From Nitrososphaerota archaeon (GTDB lineage: Archaea; Thermoproteota; Nitrososphaeria; Nitrososphaerales; CADDZS01): a stretch of 25,308 nt of DNA. Position 1 is the first letter of the stretch. Each line of letters begins with the position of its first letter. This document shows positions 1 to 7,356 of the stretch, in pieces. A program made the translations under genes and the position numbers. A model generated the notes under the pieces. The model had not been told where the DNA came from and ran no database searches. It saw nothing but the letters and a program-made list of their open reading frames with translations. Location: contig JAJPHP010000083.1 in assembly GCA_021325255.1 (NCBI GenBank), positions 1 through 25,308 of the forward strand, read 5' to 3'.

Positions 1-46
1 TGGGTTTATTTCCTTCCTCCCTTATCCTCTTTTGCTTTGATGTCAT
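1..46 (-). CDS. Possible 5' end of a leftward gene, cut by the window edge
   Basis: An ATG on the minus strand at 46-44 opens a frame that runs off the window after 15 codons. It begins MTSKQKRIREEGNKP, a basic, soluble-looking N-terminus. An in-frame TAG lies nine codons upstream, so the ORF does not extend further back. A TATA-like box about 33 bases upstream (74-83) would place transcription initiation a few bases before the ATG, the usual archaeal arrangement of little or no leader. Too little is visible to name a product, and the call depends on the promoter match. Confidence 0.3.
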   Translation of the reverse strand, partial: MTSKQKRIREEGNKP

Positions 47-73
47 GGCGTCAGCGGCGAATTGCTCTAACTA

Positions 74-83
74 GCATATATTG
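74..83 (-). promoter_or_regulatory. TATA-like box for the leftward gene at the window edge
   Basis: Read on the minus strand this is CAATATATGC, inside an otherwise mixed spacer. Its centre is about 33 bases from the ATG at 46. Archaeal TATA boxes lie about 26 bases before the transcription start, which predicts a leader of only a few bases. Confidence 0.3.
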
Positions 84-136
84 TTACTTATCCAAAGAGC
101 GATAGGTACGACTGTTAATCCAAAGCAATCTGCAGC

Positions 137-409
137 TCACAGTGCGACGAGACTTATTAGGGCAACAATGAGAAATGCAATGCCAGCATAGAAGAAGCTA
201 CCTGTTAGGAACCACACTATTATTGCAACTATAACTGCAGGTAGCAGCACGAGCAAGACTCCCACAATCAGGACTATGACGAGAATACCTATTATGAGAA
301 GGATGATAGAGCCGAAAATATCTGCGAGACCCGTCAGTATGCCAAGGCTCGACGAACCTTGAAACAGGGAAAATACGATTGCATCTAATGGCAAAAACAT
401 CGAGTTCAC
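137..409 (-). CDS. Small hydrophobic membrane protein, 90 aa
   Basis: Nearly the whole protein is hydrophobic. There is a long strand at about residues 32-68, rich in Ile, Val and Leu, which probably crosses the membrane twice, and a second stretch at about 72-90 that ends in the stop. The start is GTG at 409: on the minus strand GGAG lies five bases upstream, a good SD distance. An internal ATG three codons later is the alternative. No charged or catalytic motif is visible and I do not recognise the family. It lies divergent from the gene at 780 and upstream of the possible gene at the window edge. Real coding is likely because of the SD and the consistent membrane character. Confidence 0.6.
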   Translation of the reverse strand: MNSMFLPLDAIVFSLFQGSSSLGILTGLADIFGSIILLIIGILVIVLIVGVLLVLLPAVIVAIIVWFLTGSFFYAGIAFLIVALISLVAL

Positions 410-779
410 TTATTCTCCTTCTAGTTTTGGGCCTTCCTCATTCCGTCTATTTCTTTTGCGTCGATTGATTGACTTCAAATAATTGCAAAAGATGCCGAAA
501 TAAACCATTTGTGCTGTTTGCTATAGAAGACTTCGCATTTCAGGTTGTGATAATAAACTGGCCGGTTATTGATTCCTCTGTGGAATAATAATGGATAAAA
601 CAACAAGAGTAATAAGGCAGGCTTGCGATCGTACAAGTGATGGAGATTATCAAGGTAGGAAAAAGAAGGATCGTTCCTCCGGCCGTGCGAATTGAACAAC
701 GAATCGTCCTTTCGTCAGAAGTTTTGAGACGATATTGCCGAGTCGGCCTGATCTCCAATACCCCAAAGTGACGTGATAA
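410..779. other. Divergent spacer between the small membrane protein and the winged-helix-like gene
   Basis: This 370-base stretch separates two divergent genes. The SD of the leftward gene is at its left edge (minus strand, about 415-418). AT-rich segments around 476-482 and 500-507 could serve as leftward TATA boxes. No SD and no clear TATA box precede the ATG at 780. Overlapping ORFs on the minus strand here have coding-poor composition and run through the antisense of the next gene, so I did not call them. Confidence 0.5.
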
Positions 780-1346
780 ATGTCCGAACATATTGGCACA
801 AGACAACTCTATCCTATCAAAGGCGGATACTATGTTCCAGCTGAAACGTTTGTCCTCCTCCAAGATTTTGAAGAGCAGTTCTGGCCCGAAATCGTTTCTA
901 TTGTGGCGTCCTACACAAATGGATATAGCAAGAAAGTCTCGCTCTCCAAGGAGGAGGCCGCAGATCTTCTGGCAAAATTTCCGAGGAAAGAGAAATGCGA
1001 GCTCGTTATCGACGAGAGGATGCAGAGAATCTTGCTTGCCCTTGTCGAAAGATCGCCCAGAAGAATCTGGGAGATCGCGGAGATCGTGGAACCGCCACTT
1101 CAGAGGGGTCGCAAAATAATTCCGAGCCCAAATCTTAGGTCGGCGATCAAGAAGATGAATGGCTCCCTCGTCATGAGTACAAAGAGTGAGGTCGAGATAA
1201 CTGCGAGCGGAATCAAGGCCATCACCAGTATTGTTGGAATCACAAGGATTGTAGAAGCCCAGAAAGCAGGGGCAGTAGCAAAAGCTGCCCGAGAGCACGA
1301 CCTCCAGCAGAGACGGGAGCAGCACCTCACCTCTGGAATGCTCTAG
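780..1346 (+). CDS. Hypothetical protein with a winged-helix-like middle, 188 aa
   Basis: I do not recognise the family. Residues about 78-150 look like a winged helix-turn-helix: a first helix (DERMQRILLALVE), a second (RRIWEIAEIV), a third at about 117-130, and then the segment EVEITASGIKAI, which resembles the wing and last strand of PadR/MarR-type regulators. The N-terminal 75 residues are mixed and acidic. The C-terminal 35 are Ala-, Arg- and Gln-rich and probably helical. No SD precedes the ATG, so the message may be leaderless. A T-rich terminator-like element follows (1384-1445), which suggests a single-gene transcript separate from hflX. A DNA-binding role is inferred from the predicted fold only. 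Confidence 0.6.
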   Translation: MSEHIGTRQLYPIKGGYYVPAETFVLLQDFEEQFWPEIVSIVASYTNGYSKKVSLSKEEAADLLAKFPRKEKCELVIDERMQRILLALVERSPRRIWEIAEIVEPPLQRGRKIIPSPNLRSAIKKMNGSLVMSTKSEVEITASGIKAITSIVGITRIVEAQKAGAVAKAAREHDLQQRREQHLTSGML

Positions 1347-1383
1347 CACGCGTGGCAAGAACAGACATATCGATCAGCCTACG

Positions 1384-1445
1384 CGGAGAGGAGGGGCTCA
1401 CCTCGTCTTTATCTCCGAAAAGTAGCAATGGAGCCAGACTTTTTT
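1384..1445 (+). terminator. Nested hairpin followed by a T6 run
   Basis: CGGAGA at 1384-1389 pairs perfectly with TCTCCG at 1412-1417. Inside it GAGG at 1391-1394 pairs with CCTC at 1401-1404. A run of six T follows at 1440-1445. T-runs suffice for archaeal termination, and the element lies about 40-100 bases after the stop of the winged-helix-like gene. Confidence 0.4.
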
Positions 1446-1463
1446 GTTTGGGATCCTATTTAC

Positions 1464-1541
1464 TTCACTTAAGGCAAGTGAAACGCCTAGAGCACCGTAC
1501 TCTGTCGCTGCTAGAACTCTAGCACAACAGGTAATTGCCTA
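1464..1541 (+). promoter_or_regulatory. Inverted repeats in the region before hflX
   Basis: Three perfect dyads lie in 80 bases before hflX. TTCACTT (1464-1470) pairs with AAGTGAA (1476-1482) around a five-base loop. TGCTAG (1509-1514) pairs with CTAGCA (1519-1524) around a four-base loop. AGGCAA (1472-1477) pairs with TTGCCT (1536-1541), which would enclose the second hairpin and exclude the first. The mutually exclusive pairing resembles a switchable leader, but whether this DNA is transcribed as the hflX leader is not known. Confidence 0.3.
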
Positions 1542-1585
1542 AAGGGGAATCTGATAACTAAGAACTAGCATGCGAGGAGAAAGGT

Positions 1586-2815
1586 TTGACATACGAAGCA
1601 GATGCGGATGAAGAACTGATCCGCAAGAAGCCAGGCAAACATGCACCCCAGGGATCTACCGGGGATAGAGCAATACTCGTCACCTTCCGCGACCCGTTCA
1701 TAGAAAATGAAGCCCGAGGTCTCGTGGAAGCCGCAGGGTATGTCATCGCGGGACGGATGGCTACGAGGAGGCTCAGCCACCCGCAGTACGGAGTTGGCAC
1801 TGGAAAGGCAGAAGAGATCAGAAAAATGGCAGAAGTAGAAAAAACTGATCTTGTCATTGTAGACGGGAGGCTCTCGTCCTCGCAGGCGCACAACCTTGCC
1901 AAGTTTACCCACCAGCAGGTGATAGACAGGGAAAGACTCATTCTGAACATTTTCGACAAGCGCGCAACGACTAGCGAGGCAAAGCTGCAGGTCAAACTTG
2001 CTGAGCTAAAGTACGAAATTCCAAGAGCAAGAGAAGCTGTCAGGCTCTCGCTCAAGGGAGAGCAGGCCGGATTCATGGGGATGGGCGAGTATGCGGTCGA
2101 CGTAAAGTTTAGGGCACTTAAGCGTCAGATGGCTGTCATCCAGAAGAAGCTCGACCAGGCTAGAAAGAGGAGGGATCTGTTCAGAACTTCGCGTGATCGT
2201 CTTTCCCTCCCACTCGTTTCTCTTGCTGGCTACACAAGTAGCGGCAAGACCACCCTCTTCAACAAGCTAGTCTCAGAAAGCAAAGAAGAGTCCTCAAAAC
2301 TGTTCACTACTCTGACTACCACGACCCGGGGCTTCGAGCCGCTCCCCGAGCGAAAAGTCTTGCTATCCGACACGGTGGGCTTCATCAGCAGACTCCCAAC
2401 CTACATGATTGAGGCTTTCAAGTCCACGCTCGAAGAACTAACTTACGCAGATTTGATCTTGCTTCTAGTTGATGCAAGCGAACCGTTTGAGGTTTTCAAA
2501 ACAAAGTACACGAGTTGCAGGCAAGTGCTTGAACAGCTCCACATAAATCCCTCGAGGATCTTTGTCCTGCTGAATAAGCTCGATTTATCTTCTGTTGATG
2601 AACTTCGCGAGAGAATTCTCTTTCTTGGGGACATGCCAAGTTTAGGTATTTCAGCGAAGACAGGCGAGGGTATCAGGAAGCTGAGGGTAAACATAGTTGA
2701 ACGTGTCTTTGAAAAGGCAATACCTGAAGCGGCAATCCGTCGTCAAGATGAATATGAAAAGGATCAGGATTTGATCTCGAAGGAAAAAGAAGCAGAATTG
2801 GCAAAAGCAGAATGA
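1586..2815 (+). CDS. hflX: GTPase HflX, 409 aa
   Basis: HflX is a ribosome-associated GTPase that binds the large subunit and, in bacteria, splits stalled ribosomes under stress. The N-terminal HflX domain spans about 28-140, including YGVGTGKAEEI at 68-78. A helical linker at 140-205 includes a basic coiled segment. The G domain follows from about 208, with G1 GYTSSGKT (215-222), G2 in TTLTTTTR (241-248), G3 DTVGF (262-266), G4 NKLD (330-333) and G5 SAK (356-358). Bacterial HflX usually has GYTNAGKS at G1. The last 30 residues are charged. The start is TTG at 1586, with GGAG six bases upstream; the nearby ATG at 1570 is out of frame. A small membrane protein gene follows 54 bases later on the same strand. 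Confidence 0.93.
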   Translation: MTYEADADEELIRKKPGKHAPQGSTGDRAILVTFRDPFIENEARGLVEAAGYVIAGRMATRRLSHPQYGVGTGKAEEIRKMAEVEKTDLVIVDGRLSSSQAHNLAKFTHQQVIDRERLILNIFDKRATTSEAKLQVKLAELKYEIPRAREAVRLSLKGEQAGFMGMGEYAVDVKFRALKRQMAVIQKKLDQARKRRDLFRTSRDRLSLPLVSLAGYTSSGKTTLFNKLVSESKEESSKLFTTLTTTTRGFEPLPERKVLLSDTVGFISRLPTYMIEAFKSTLEELTYADLILLLVDASEPFEVFKTKYTSCRQVLEQLHINPSRIFVLLNKLDLSSVDELRERILFLGDMPSLGISAKTGEGIRKLRVNIVERVFEKAIPEAAIRRQDEYEKDQDLISKEKEAELAKAE

Positions 2816-2869
2816 CCGTCTGATGCCTAGGAAGTTCGTAAATTCGAGTAAAAGTATCGCAAGGTATGA

Positions 2870-3226
2870 GTGATCGGCTGGCGATTGTCCGCAAAAAGCA
2901 TCTTAGAAATTGCTGGCGGCGTTGTGCTGTTTGTCCTTGGTGTCCTCTTTGTCGTTTACATCCAGCCCAGCCCATCAAATCTTGCTTCCGATGCAATCTT
3001 TCTCGGTGCAGGGGTCCTGATTACTCGGAAAGGAATCAAGGATAGGGCTGTTCGCTCGATCGAGCCCAGCAGCAAGGGTATTGCTACTGCTAAATCTACC
3101 AAAACTCAGGCGCTGACAGAGCGTCAAGGTAAACAAAAACAAGCGCAATCCGCTCGGAGGAGACTGAAAGACGAGCGACAAAAAACTTACCAGCCAAATT
3201 CAAAAAACAAAAACCAAAATCACTAG
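2870..3226 (+). CDS. Small membrane protein with a basic tail, 118 aa
   Basis: Two hydrophobic segments, at about residues 12-31 and 40-53, are followed by a long hydrophilic C-terminus (about 54-118) very rich in Lys, Arg, Gln and Ser. Such a tail would face the cytoplasm and could bind nucleic acid or the ribosome. The start is GTG at 2870 with AAGGT a few bases upstream. An ATG four bases before it is in another frame. It lies 54 bases after hflX and may be co-transcribed with it. I do not recognise the family; the membrane topology is the only supported statement. Confidence 0.5.
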   Translation: MIGWRLSAKSILEIAGGVVLFVLGVLFVVYIQPSPSNLASDAIFLGAGVLITRKGIKDRAVRSIEPSSKGIATAKSTKTQALTERQGKQKQAQSARRRLKDERQKTYQPNSKNKNQNH

Positions 3227-3278
3227 TAATGTTTCGAAATCCGTCGAAGAGTGAAGCAGTTGCTTCAGTGCGATGTCT

Positions 3279-3488
3279 TTAACGAGGTTTGTGCTCCTCG
3301 GATTTCTTGATCCTCGCGTCCCTGCGTAGAGTCTTCGCGCTTACGTGGCAGCCGCAATCGCAATCAATATCGATTCCAATGCATGCGCTGTGCATGGACT
3401 TTCCGCACAGAGTGCTGACCAAGATGAGATAGTCTGCTCCCGCGTCGCTATTCAGACCCGGCGAGTGCGCATGCCCAGTGTTGTACAT
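3279..3488 (-). CDS. Possible small Cys-rich protein, 69 aa
   Basis: The frame encodes five Cys and several His, with a tight cluster near the middle: LCGKSMHSACIG, then DIDCDCGCHV at about 40-49. Cys28, Cys36, Cys42, Cys44, Cys46 and His47 could form a metal site. The C-terminal 20 residues are basic. An in-frame TAA lies two codons upstream of the ATG at 3488, so this is the full frame. Against it, an AT-rich TATA-like stretch abuts the ATG, which is too close for that ATG to be transcribed from it, and a competing plus-strand ORF covers part of it. I favour this strand because of the ordered Cys/His spacing. No function is assigned. Confidence 0.4.
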   Translation of the reverse strand: MYNTGHAHSPGLNSDAGADYLILVSTLCGKSMHSACIGIDIDCDCGCHVSAKTLRRDARIKKSEEHKPR

Positions 3489-3595
3489 TCTTTAAAGTAT
3501 AGTGTTTTGATGCATTCGAAACTTAGCATCAAGCGCAAGCAACTGCAAATCAATTCGGAATGCGGCTCCTGCGCGTTTTATCTTGGAGAATAGTT

Positions 3596-5131
3596 TCAGT
3601 TGTTTTTCCCTTCTTCCTGTTCTCGTAATATGCGGCGAAGAATTTTTCCCACCGAAGATTTCGGAAGTGCCTCTCTGAATATGAATTTCCTCGGCACCTT
3701 GTAGGTAGTAAGTCGAGCTTTACAAAAATCTCGCAGTTCACCTTCTGTTGTTTCTGATTTCAGGACTACGAATGCAACAGCTACCTCTCCTCTTTCTTCA
3801 TCGCGAATTCCGACAACGGCTGCCTCCATAACGTGTTGATTTTCCAGCAACGTACTCTCAACCTCATGGGGCCATATCTTAAAGCCAGATGAATTGATGA
3901 CGTCCTTTTTACGACCGAGTAGATATACTCCTTCTGTGGCTACGAAGCCGACATCTCCGGTGCGAAGCCACCCGTCCTTCGTAAATGCCCCCGCCATTTC
4001 TCTATCTTTCCAGTATCCTTTCATCACCTGAGGGCCTTTTGCTGCAAGCTCACCGACCTCGTCTTTACCGAGCAAAGTTTCACCATCGTCTCCCAGTGCC
4101 ACAATTCTTGTATCAGGCAGTGGGACTCCGACGTAGAGCTGGTCAAAAGCTACCGTGTGGTTTAGGGGGACAACAGTGAGCTGTGGAGCTGCCTCCGTGA
4201 GTCCCCATCCGACATTGATCCTGATCCCCGTTTTCTTCTCGAAACTCATGAACGTTTCCGCCGAGAGTGCGGATCCTGAGCAAAAGCAGATCTTTAAGGA
4301 TGAAATATCTCGATTCGTCAATATGGAATCTTCCCGCAGCAATGAAACGTAGACTGTCGGCACTCCAGCGAAAACAGTGACTTTGTACTTCTCGATCGCT
4401 TCGAGCAGTTTGACCGGGTCGAACTTTCTAAGGATAACCGTTCTTGAGCCTGTGAAGATTGCACAGTTAACCCCGCAATTCAAGCCTCCGCTATGCGTCA
4501 TAGGAAGGATTTGAGCAAAGGTTTCGCTTCCCCGCTTCAGAGCCCAAGCATTGGAGAGCCTACTTTGAACCGCCAAGACATTGTCATGACTTAGGACTAC
4601 CCCCTTTGAAATTCCAGTTGTGCCTCCCGTGAAAAGTATGCAAGCAGGGTCGTGGCTCGCAATCGGCGTCTCCACTTTTCCGATGCGTTCTGTAGCACCG
4701 TGTTCCCCGATGAAATCGTATGGATCAGCGTCGGGATCCGAGGGCACTTCAAGTGTTTGGATCAAATCAGCCTCTTGTGGAGGTGAGTCTTTACTTGATT
4801 TGATAAAATCGTGCTTTGCAGCATCGGCCACTAGGAGCGAGGCACCACTTTCTTTCAAGAAGAAGTTGATTTCCCGCTGGCTCGACCTATAATCAATCGG
4901 GACTGGAATTGCACCCGCCTTGAGTGAAGCGTAAAACGCTGCCACGAACTGCCAAGAGTTTGGTAGAAGAATTGCTATCCTGTCTCTCTTTTGGATTTTG
5001 TAATTCGACGCGAAGTCGGCCGCGAATTGAGAGGTAAGCGAATCAAATTCGCCGGAGCTGAATGAGCGTTCTCCGTCGATTATGCACGTTAGGTCCTTTG
5101 CGGCCAGAGAAAGGCAATCTTGAAGGAGCAA
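3596..5131 (-). CDS. AMP-forming acyl-CoA synthetase (ANL superfamily), 511 aa
   Basis: Members activate a carboxylic acid with ATP to an acyl-AMP and then transfer it to CoA. All core motifs are present: the phosphate loop TGGTTGISKG (168-177), GWGLTEAAP (308-316), TGD (391-393) with the ribose-binding Asp, the hinge region GRKKDVINSSGFK (406-418), and PKSSVGKILRR (490-500) with catalytic Lys496. Length is normal for the family. The order and spacing resemble medium/long-chain fatty-acid and aryl-CoA ligases; the substrate cannot be read from sequence. The start is TTG at 5131 and no strong SD precedes it. The gene stands alone, with no beta-oxidation or thioesterase genes beside it in the window. 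Confidence 0.9.
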   Translation of the reverse strand: MLLQDCLSLAAKDLTCIIDGERSFSSGEFDSLTSQFAADFASNYKIQKRDRIAILLPNSWQFVAAFYASLKAGAIPVPIDYRSSQREINFFLKESGASLLVADAAKHDFIKSSKDSPPQEADLIQTLEVPSDPDADPYDFIGEHGATERIGKVETPIASHDPACILFTGGTTGISKGVVLSHDNVLAVQSRLSNAWALKRGSETFAQILPMTHSGGLNCGVNCAIFTGSRTVILRKFDPVKLLEAIEKYKVTVFAGVPTVYVSLLREDSILTNRDISSLKICFCSGSALSAETFMSFEKKTGIRINVGWGLTEAAPQLTVVPLNHTVAFDQLYVGVPLPDTRIVALGDDGETLLGKDEVGELAAKGPQVMKGYWKDREMAGAFTKDGWLRTGDVGFVATEGVYLLGRKKDVINSSGFKIWPHEVESTLLENQHVMEAAVVGIRDEERGEVAVAFVVLKSETTEGELRDFCKARLTTYKVPRKFIFREALPKSSVGKILRRILREQEEGKNN

Positions 5132-5845
5132 ATTTGATAATACCGTGTTTGATTCTCACGGACATCAATAGATTTTCGGTAGCGTTTCGGTGATACGTCA
5201 AAATAAGAATATGACCCGCACATCTGACGCGTTGGTTATCTTTGTCCGAATTTCTCAATCTTCTTACAACAAGAGGAACTCATTAGATTCCCCGAATTGA
5301 GGATATCATTGAAGTTTGCCATCGTACGTAACCTATATGTAATGAGTTCATATAGTAAAATTCGAGTATCTCTTTCACACAGGCGCATTTTTTTCATCCC
5401 ATCTTCAACTACGTTGAAGATGCGCAATTCTTGTAGCATTATCAGCGAATGTATCAAATTCATCCTTTGTGGGTTTGGAATACTCAAATAACATCAGGAT
5501 AAGGTTCTCAACGTTAGCCTTTCTCTCCCTTTGAGGTCTTTGTTTGGTTATAGCGCCAAGCCAACAGATGCGCGGCCCTTACAGAAATCGAAGATCGGGT
5601 AGAAATTGCAGTAAGAATCTTTCTTCTACAAAGTCATCGGAATTTCATTTAAGAATCAAAGTACAAAGAAAAATCGCAACTTAATGTCGGTGGCAAAGAA
5701 TAGTGGTGAACCAGTGTTACCGTGCCGAGATCTCTCCAGGTGAGAGAGCGCTCCAATAGTGTTTTACATCTAATGTTACTCTTTCACCGATGTAATCGAA
5801 GCAGGCAATCATCTCGGAATAGAACAGAGTGGAGACAGTTAGCAA
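5132..5845. other. 714-base spacer with operator-like dyads
   Basis: This spacer lies between the divergent acyl-CoA synthetase and aldo/keto reductase genes. Short overlapping ORFs exist on both strands at 5236-5491 but have no family signature and run through the inverted repeats, so I did not call them. The main structure is the pair of dyads at 5333-5422. A smaller hairpin, TCTCTC (5731-5736) with GAGAGA (5742-5747), lies about 100 bases before the reductase. Promoters for both flanking genes are presumably here; AT-rich candidates include a leftward TATTTTGAC near 5200 and a rightward ATTTAAG near 5647, neither strong. Confidence 0.5.
5333..5422. repeat. Two perfect inverted repeats
   Basis: CTATATG (5333-5339) and CATATAG (5349-5355) form a seven-base dyad with a nine-base spacer, the shape of a dimeric-repressor operator. 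CATCTTCAAC (5400-5409) and GTTGAAGATG (5413-5422) form a ten-base perfect stem with a three-base loop. GCGCAT (5383-5388) can also pair with ATGCGC (5420-5425), giving an alternative fold. No T-run follows the hairpin on either strand, so it does not look like a simple terminator. Confidence 0.6.
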
Positions 5846-6730
5846 GTGAACTACAGGGAATTCGGCAAGACATCGTTCAAGACATCCTTGGTAGGCATGG
5901 GAACCTTCTACGACGCAATGTGGATAGTTCAAGCAATGGTCTTTGGAGTCCAACGAGGACGCAAGGAGAAACTTGAAGCCCTAAGAACTGGCCTTCAAAA
6001 CGGAATAAATTTCATTGACACGACCGAAATTTATAGATCTGAGTCAATCGTCTCCGAAGCTGTCAAGGGGATGAAGAGAGACGAGATTTTCATAGCTACA
6101 AAGGTATGGAGTAATCACCTTACCGAGGACGCTCTCATTCGGGCGTGCAAGCGCAGTCTTGAGAGACTCGGAACTTCGTACGTTGACCTTTATCAAATTC
6201 ACTTTCCAAACTCCAAGGTACCGCTAAAGGAGACCATGGGTGCAATGGAAAGACTTCTCTCAGATGGACTAATTCGTGCAATTGGCGTCAGCAACTTTTC
6301 TCTGAAGGAAATGATGGATGCACAGGACGCGTTAGGTAAGGCAGAGATTGTCTCCACACAGATGAACTATAATCTGGCCCACCGGGACATAGAGCGAGAC
6401 ATTCTACCGTACTGCCAAAGAGAGAAAATTGCTGTCATCGCATATTATCCCCTTGGCCATGGAAAGCTCGGAAGACCGTACGACGGTTTCGCTCAACTAA
6501 TCGAGTATGAGAAAGAGAGGCCCAATCTGGATGTTGAGAAGTCGCATCAAAGGAAAGACGACTGGCTTCCTTCTCAGGTAGCTCTGAGCTGGCTCTTCTC
6601 AAGAAATGAACTTGTTTTCCCCATCCCCCGCGCCTCAACCGCTAATCATGTGTTCCAAGACGCCAAAGCCTGCGACCTCGTTCTCTCTCCTGAGCAGATT
6701 CGATTTCTGGAGGAGAAATACCCACTTTGA
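5846..6730 (+). CDS. Aldo/keto reductase, 294 aa
   Basis: The protein is an NAD(P)H-dependent (alpha/beta)8-barrel oxidoreductase that reduces aldehydes or ketones. The catalytic tetrad of the superfamily is complete: Asp58 and Tyr63 in FIDTTEIY, Lys86 in IATKVW and His119 in YQIHFPN. The segments AIGVSNFS and IAYYPLGHGKL are typical, and IPRAST in the C-terminal part fits the cofactor phosphate-binding region. Length is normal for compact members. The start is GTG at 5846; MNYREFGKT is the usual N-terminal strand, and GGAG lies 11 bases upstream. An out-of-frame ORF covers the same start region and is a shadow. The substrate is unknown. It is followed by a terminator-like element and is probably monocistronic. 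Confidence 0.9.
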   Translation: MNYREFGKTSFKTSLVGMGTFYDAMWIVQAMVFGVQRGRKEKLEALRTGLQNGINFIDTTEIYRSESIVSEAVKGMKRDEIFIATKVWSNHLTEDALIRACKRSLERLGTSYVDLYQIHFPNSKVPLKETMGAMERLLSDGLIRAIGVSNFSLKEMMDAQDALGKAEIVSTQMNYNLAHRDIERDILPYCQREKIAVIAYYPLGHGKLGRPYDGFAQLIEYEKERPNLDVEKSHQRKDDWLPSQVALSWLFSRNELVFPIPRASTANHVFQDAKACDLVLSPEQIRFLEEKYPL

Positions 6731-6732
6731 GC

Positions 6733-6778
6733 TGTTCACATTTTACCTAGAGATGAACATCAAGTAGACTCAGTTTTT
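6733..6778 (+). terminator. Dyad and T5 run after the aldo/keto reductase gene
   Basis: TGTTCA (6733-6738) is the reverse complement of TGAACA (6754-6759), and five T follow at 6774-6778. The element starts two bases after the reductase stop codon, which fits a transcription end. Confidence 0.4.
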
Positions 6779-6800
6779 CTAGAGAGAATAATCCAAGGAG

Positions 6801-7028
6801 ATGATAGCTACGCCAGCTAAAGATCAAGTAGCTATCGCGGGACCCTCACAGGGTAATCTTAAGAAATCGTGGAAACTCGCAAGAATAACTGCGATGACAA
6901 CGATTGCTCTCATCGTCGCGGCCATTGTAGCAAGCGAAAGGATTGCTACATCGCTTCCTTCAATAAACAATGACTTGAACGCGAGAGGGAATGCGCATAT
7001 GGAACGACAAGCGACGATATCATCTTAG
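6801..7028 (+). CDS. Possible short single-span membrane protein, 75 aa
   Basis: A hydrophilic N-terminus of about 20 residues with Lys and Trp leads into one hydrophobic segment (ITAMTTIALIVAAIVA, about 29-44). A polar tail of about 30 residues follows. The pattern suits a signal anchor with the N-terminus inside. GGAG abuts the ATG directly, too close for normal SD use, and no better in-frame start is visible. It has no recognisable family. It could be a small membrane protein or a chance frame. Confidence 0.35.
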   Translation: MIATPAKDQVAIAGPSQGNLKKSWKLARITAMTTIALIVAAIVASERIATSLPSINNDLNARGNAHMERQATISS

Positions 7029-7095
7029 AGATTCGTGCTTTTCCTCTGCCTCTAGCTTTACTGTCTGAAACATCCTGATTACCTGGTATGTTTTG

Positions 7096-7307
7096 GAACG
7101 TGAAGCGAATCACGTTCGGAAAGAAGCCAGCCAATTTCGAACTCTTAACTGATAGCAGATAGTTCTATCAGATCAATCAGTTAAATTGAAAGTTCAAATT
7201 GAGAGAGATTCAAGGCGAAGCAACCTGAAATTGCGGCGAAGACTTCTTGGTAGGAGGACATCGCTTTGAGGCGACATCCTCTTCTCTATTTCCTCCTTTT
7301 GGGAGGA
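7096..7307. repeat. Cluster of five inverted repeats in about 210 bases
   Basis: In order: GAACGTGA (7096-7103) with TCACGTTC (7110-7117). TTAACTGAT (7145-7153) with ATCAGTTAA (7176-7184), enclosing GATAG-TT-CTATC (7158-7169). TTGAA (7186-7190) with TTCAA (7193-7197). GAGGACATCGC (7254-7264) with GCGACATCCTC (7271-7281), a stem with a two-by-two mismatch in the middle. TCCTCC (7291-7296) with GGAGGA (7302-7307). All but the fourth are perfect. They fill the spacer between two short membrane ORFs. They could be a structured RNA, a leader of the gene at 7357, or stacked protein-binding sites. Confidence 0.55.
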
Positions 7308-7356
7308 TTGAATGGCATTTGATGAACCCCAGTAGAGCAGAGAGTGTGGGAGACGT

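Noticed and set aside
540..1358. Minus-strand ORF of 272 codons antisense to the winged-helix-like gene
   Set aside because: Composition rich in Cys, Arg and Ser with no domain, and it mirrors a better plus-strand gene. It is an antisense shadow.
3345..3593. Plus-strand ORF of 82 codons opposite the Cys-rich ORF
   Set aside because: No motif and irregular composition. The opposite frame has ordered Cys/His spacing, so I kept that one at low confidence.
5236..5491. Overlapping ORFs of 83 and 64 codons on opposite strands
   Set aside because: Neither shows a domain, good start or SD. Both run through the 10-bp hairpin, and the region is better read as regulatory spacer.
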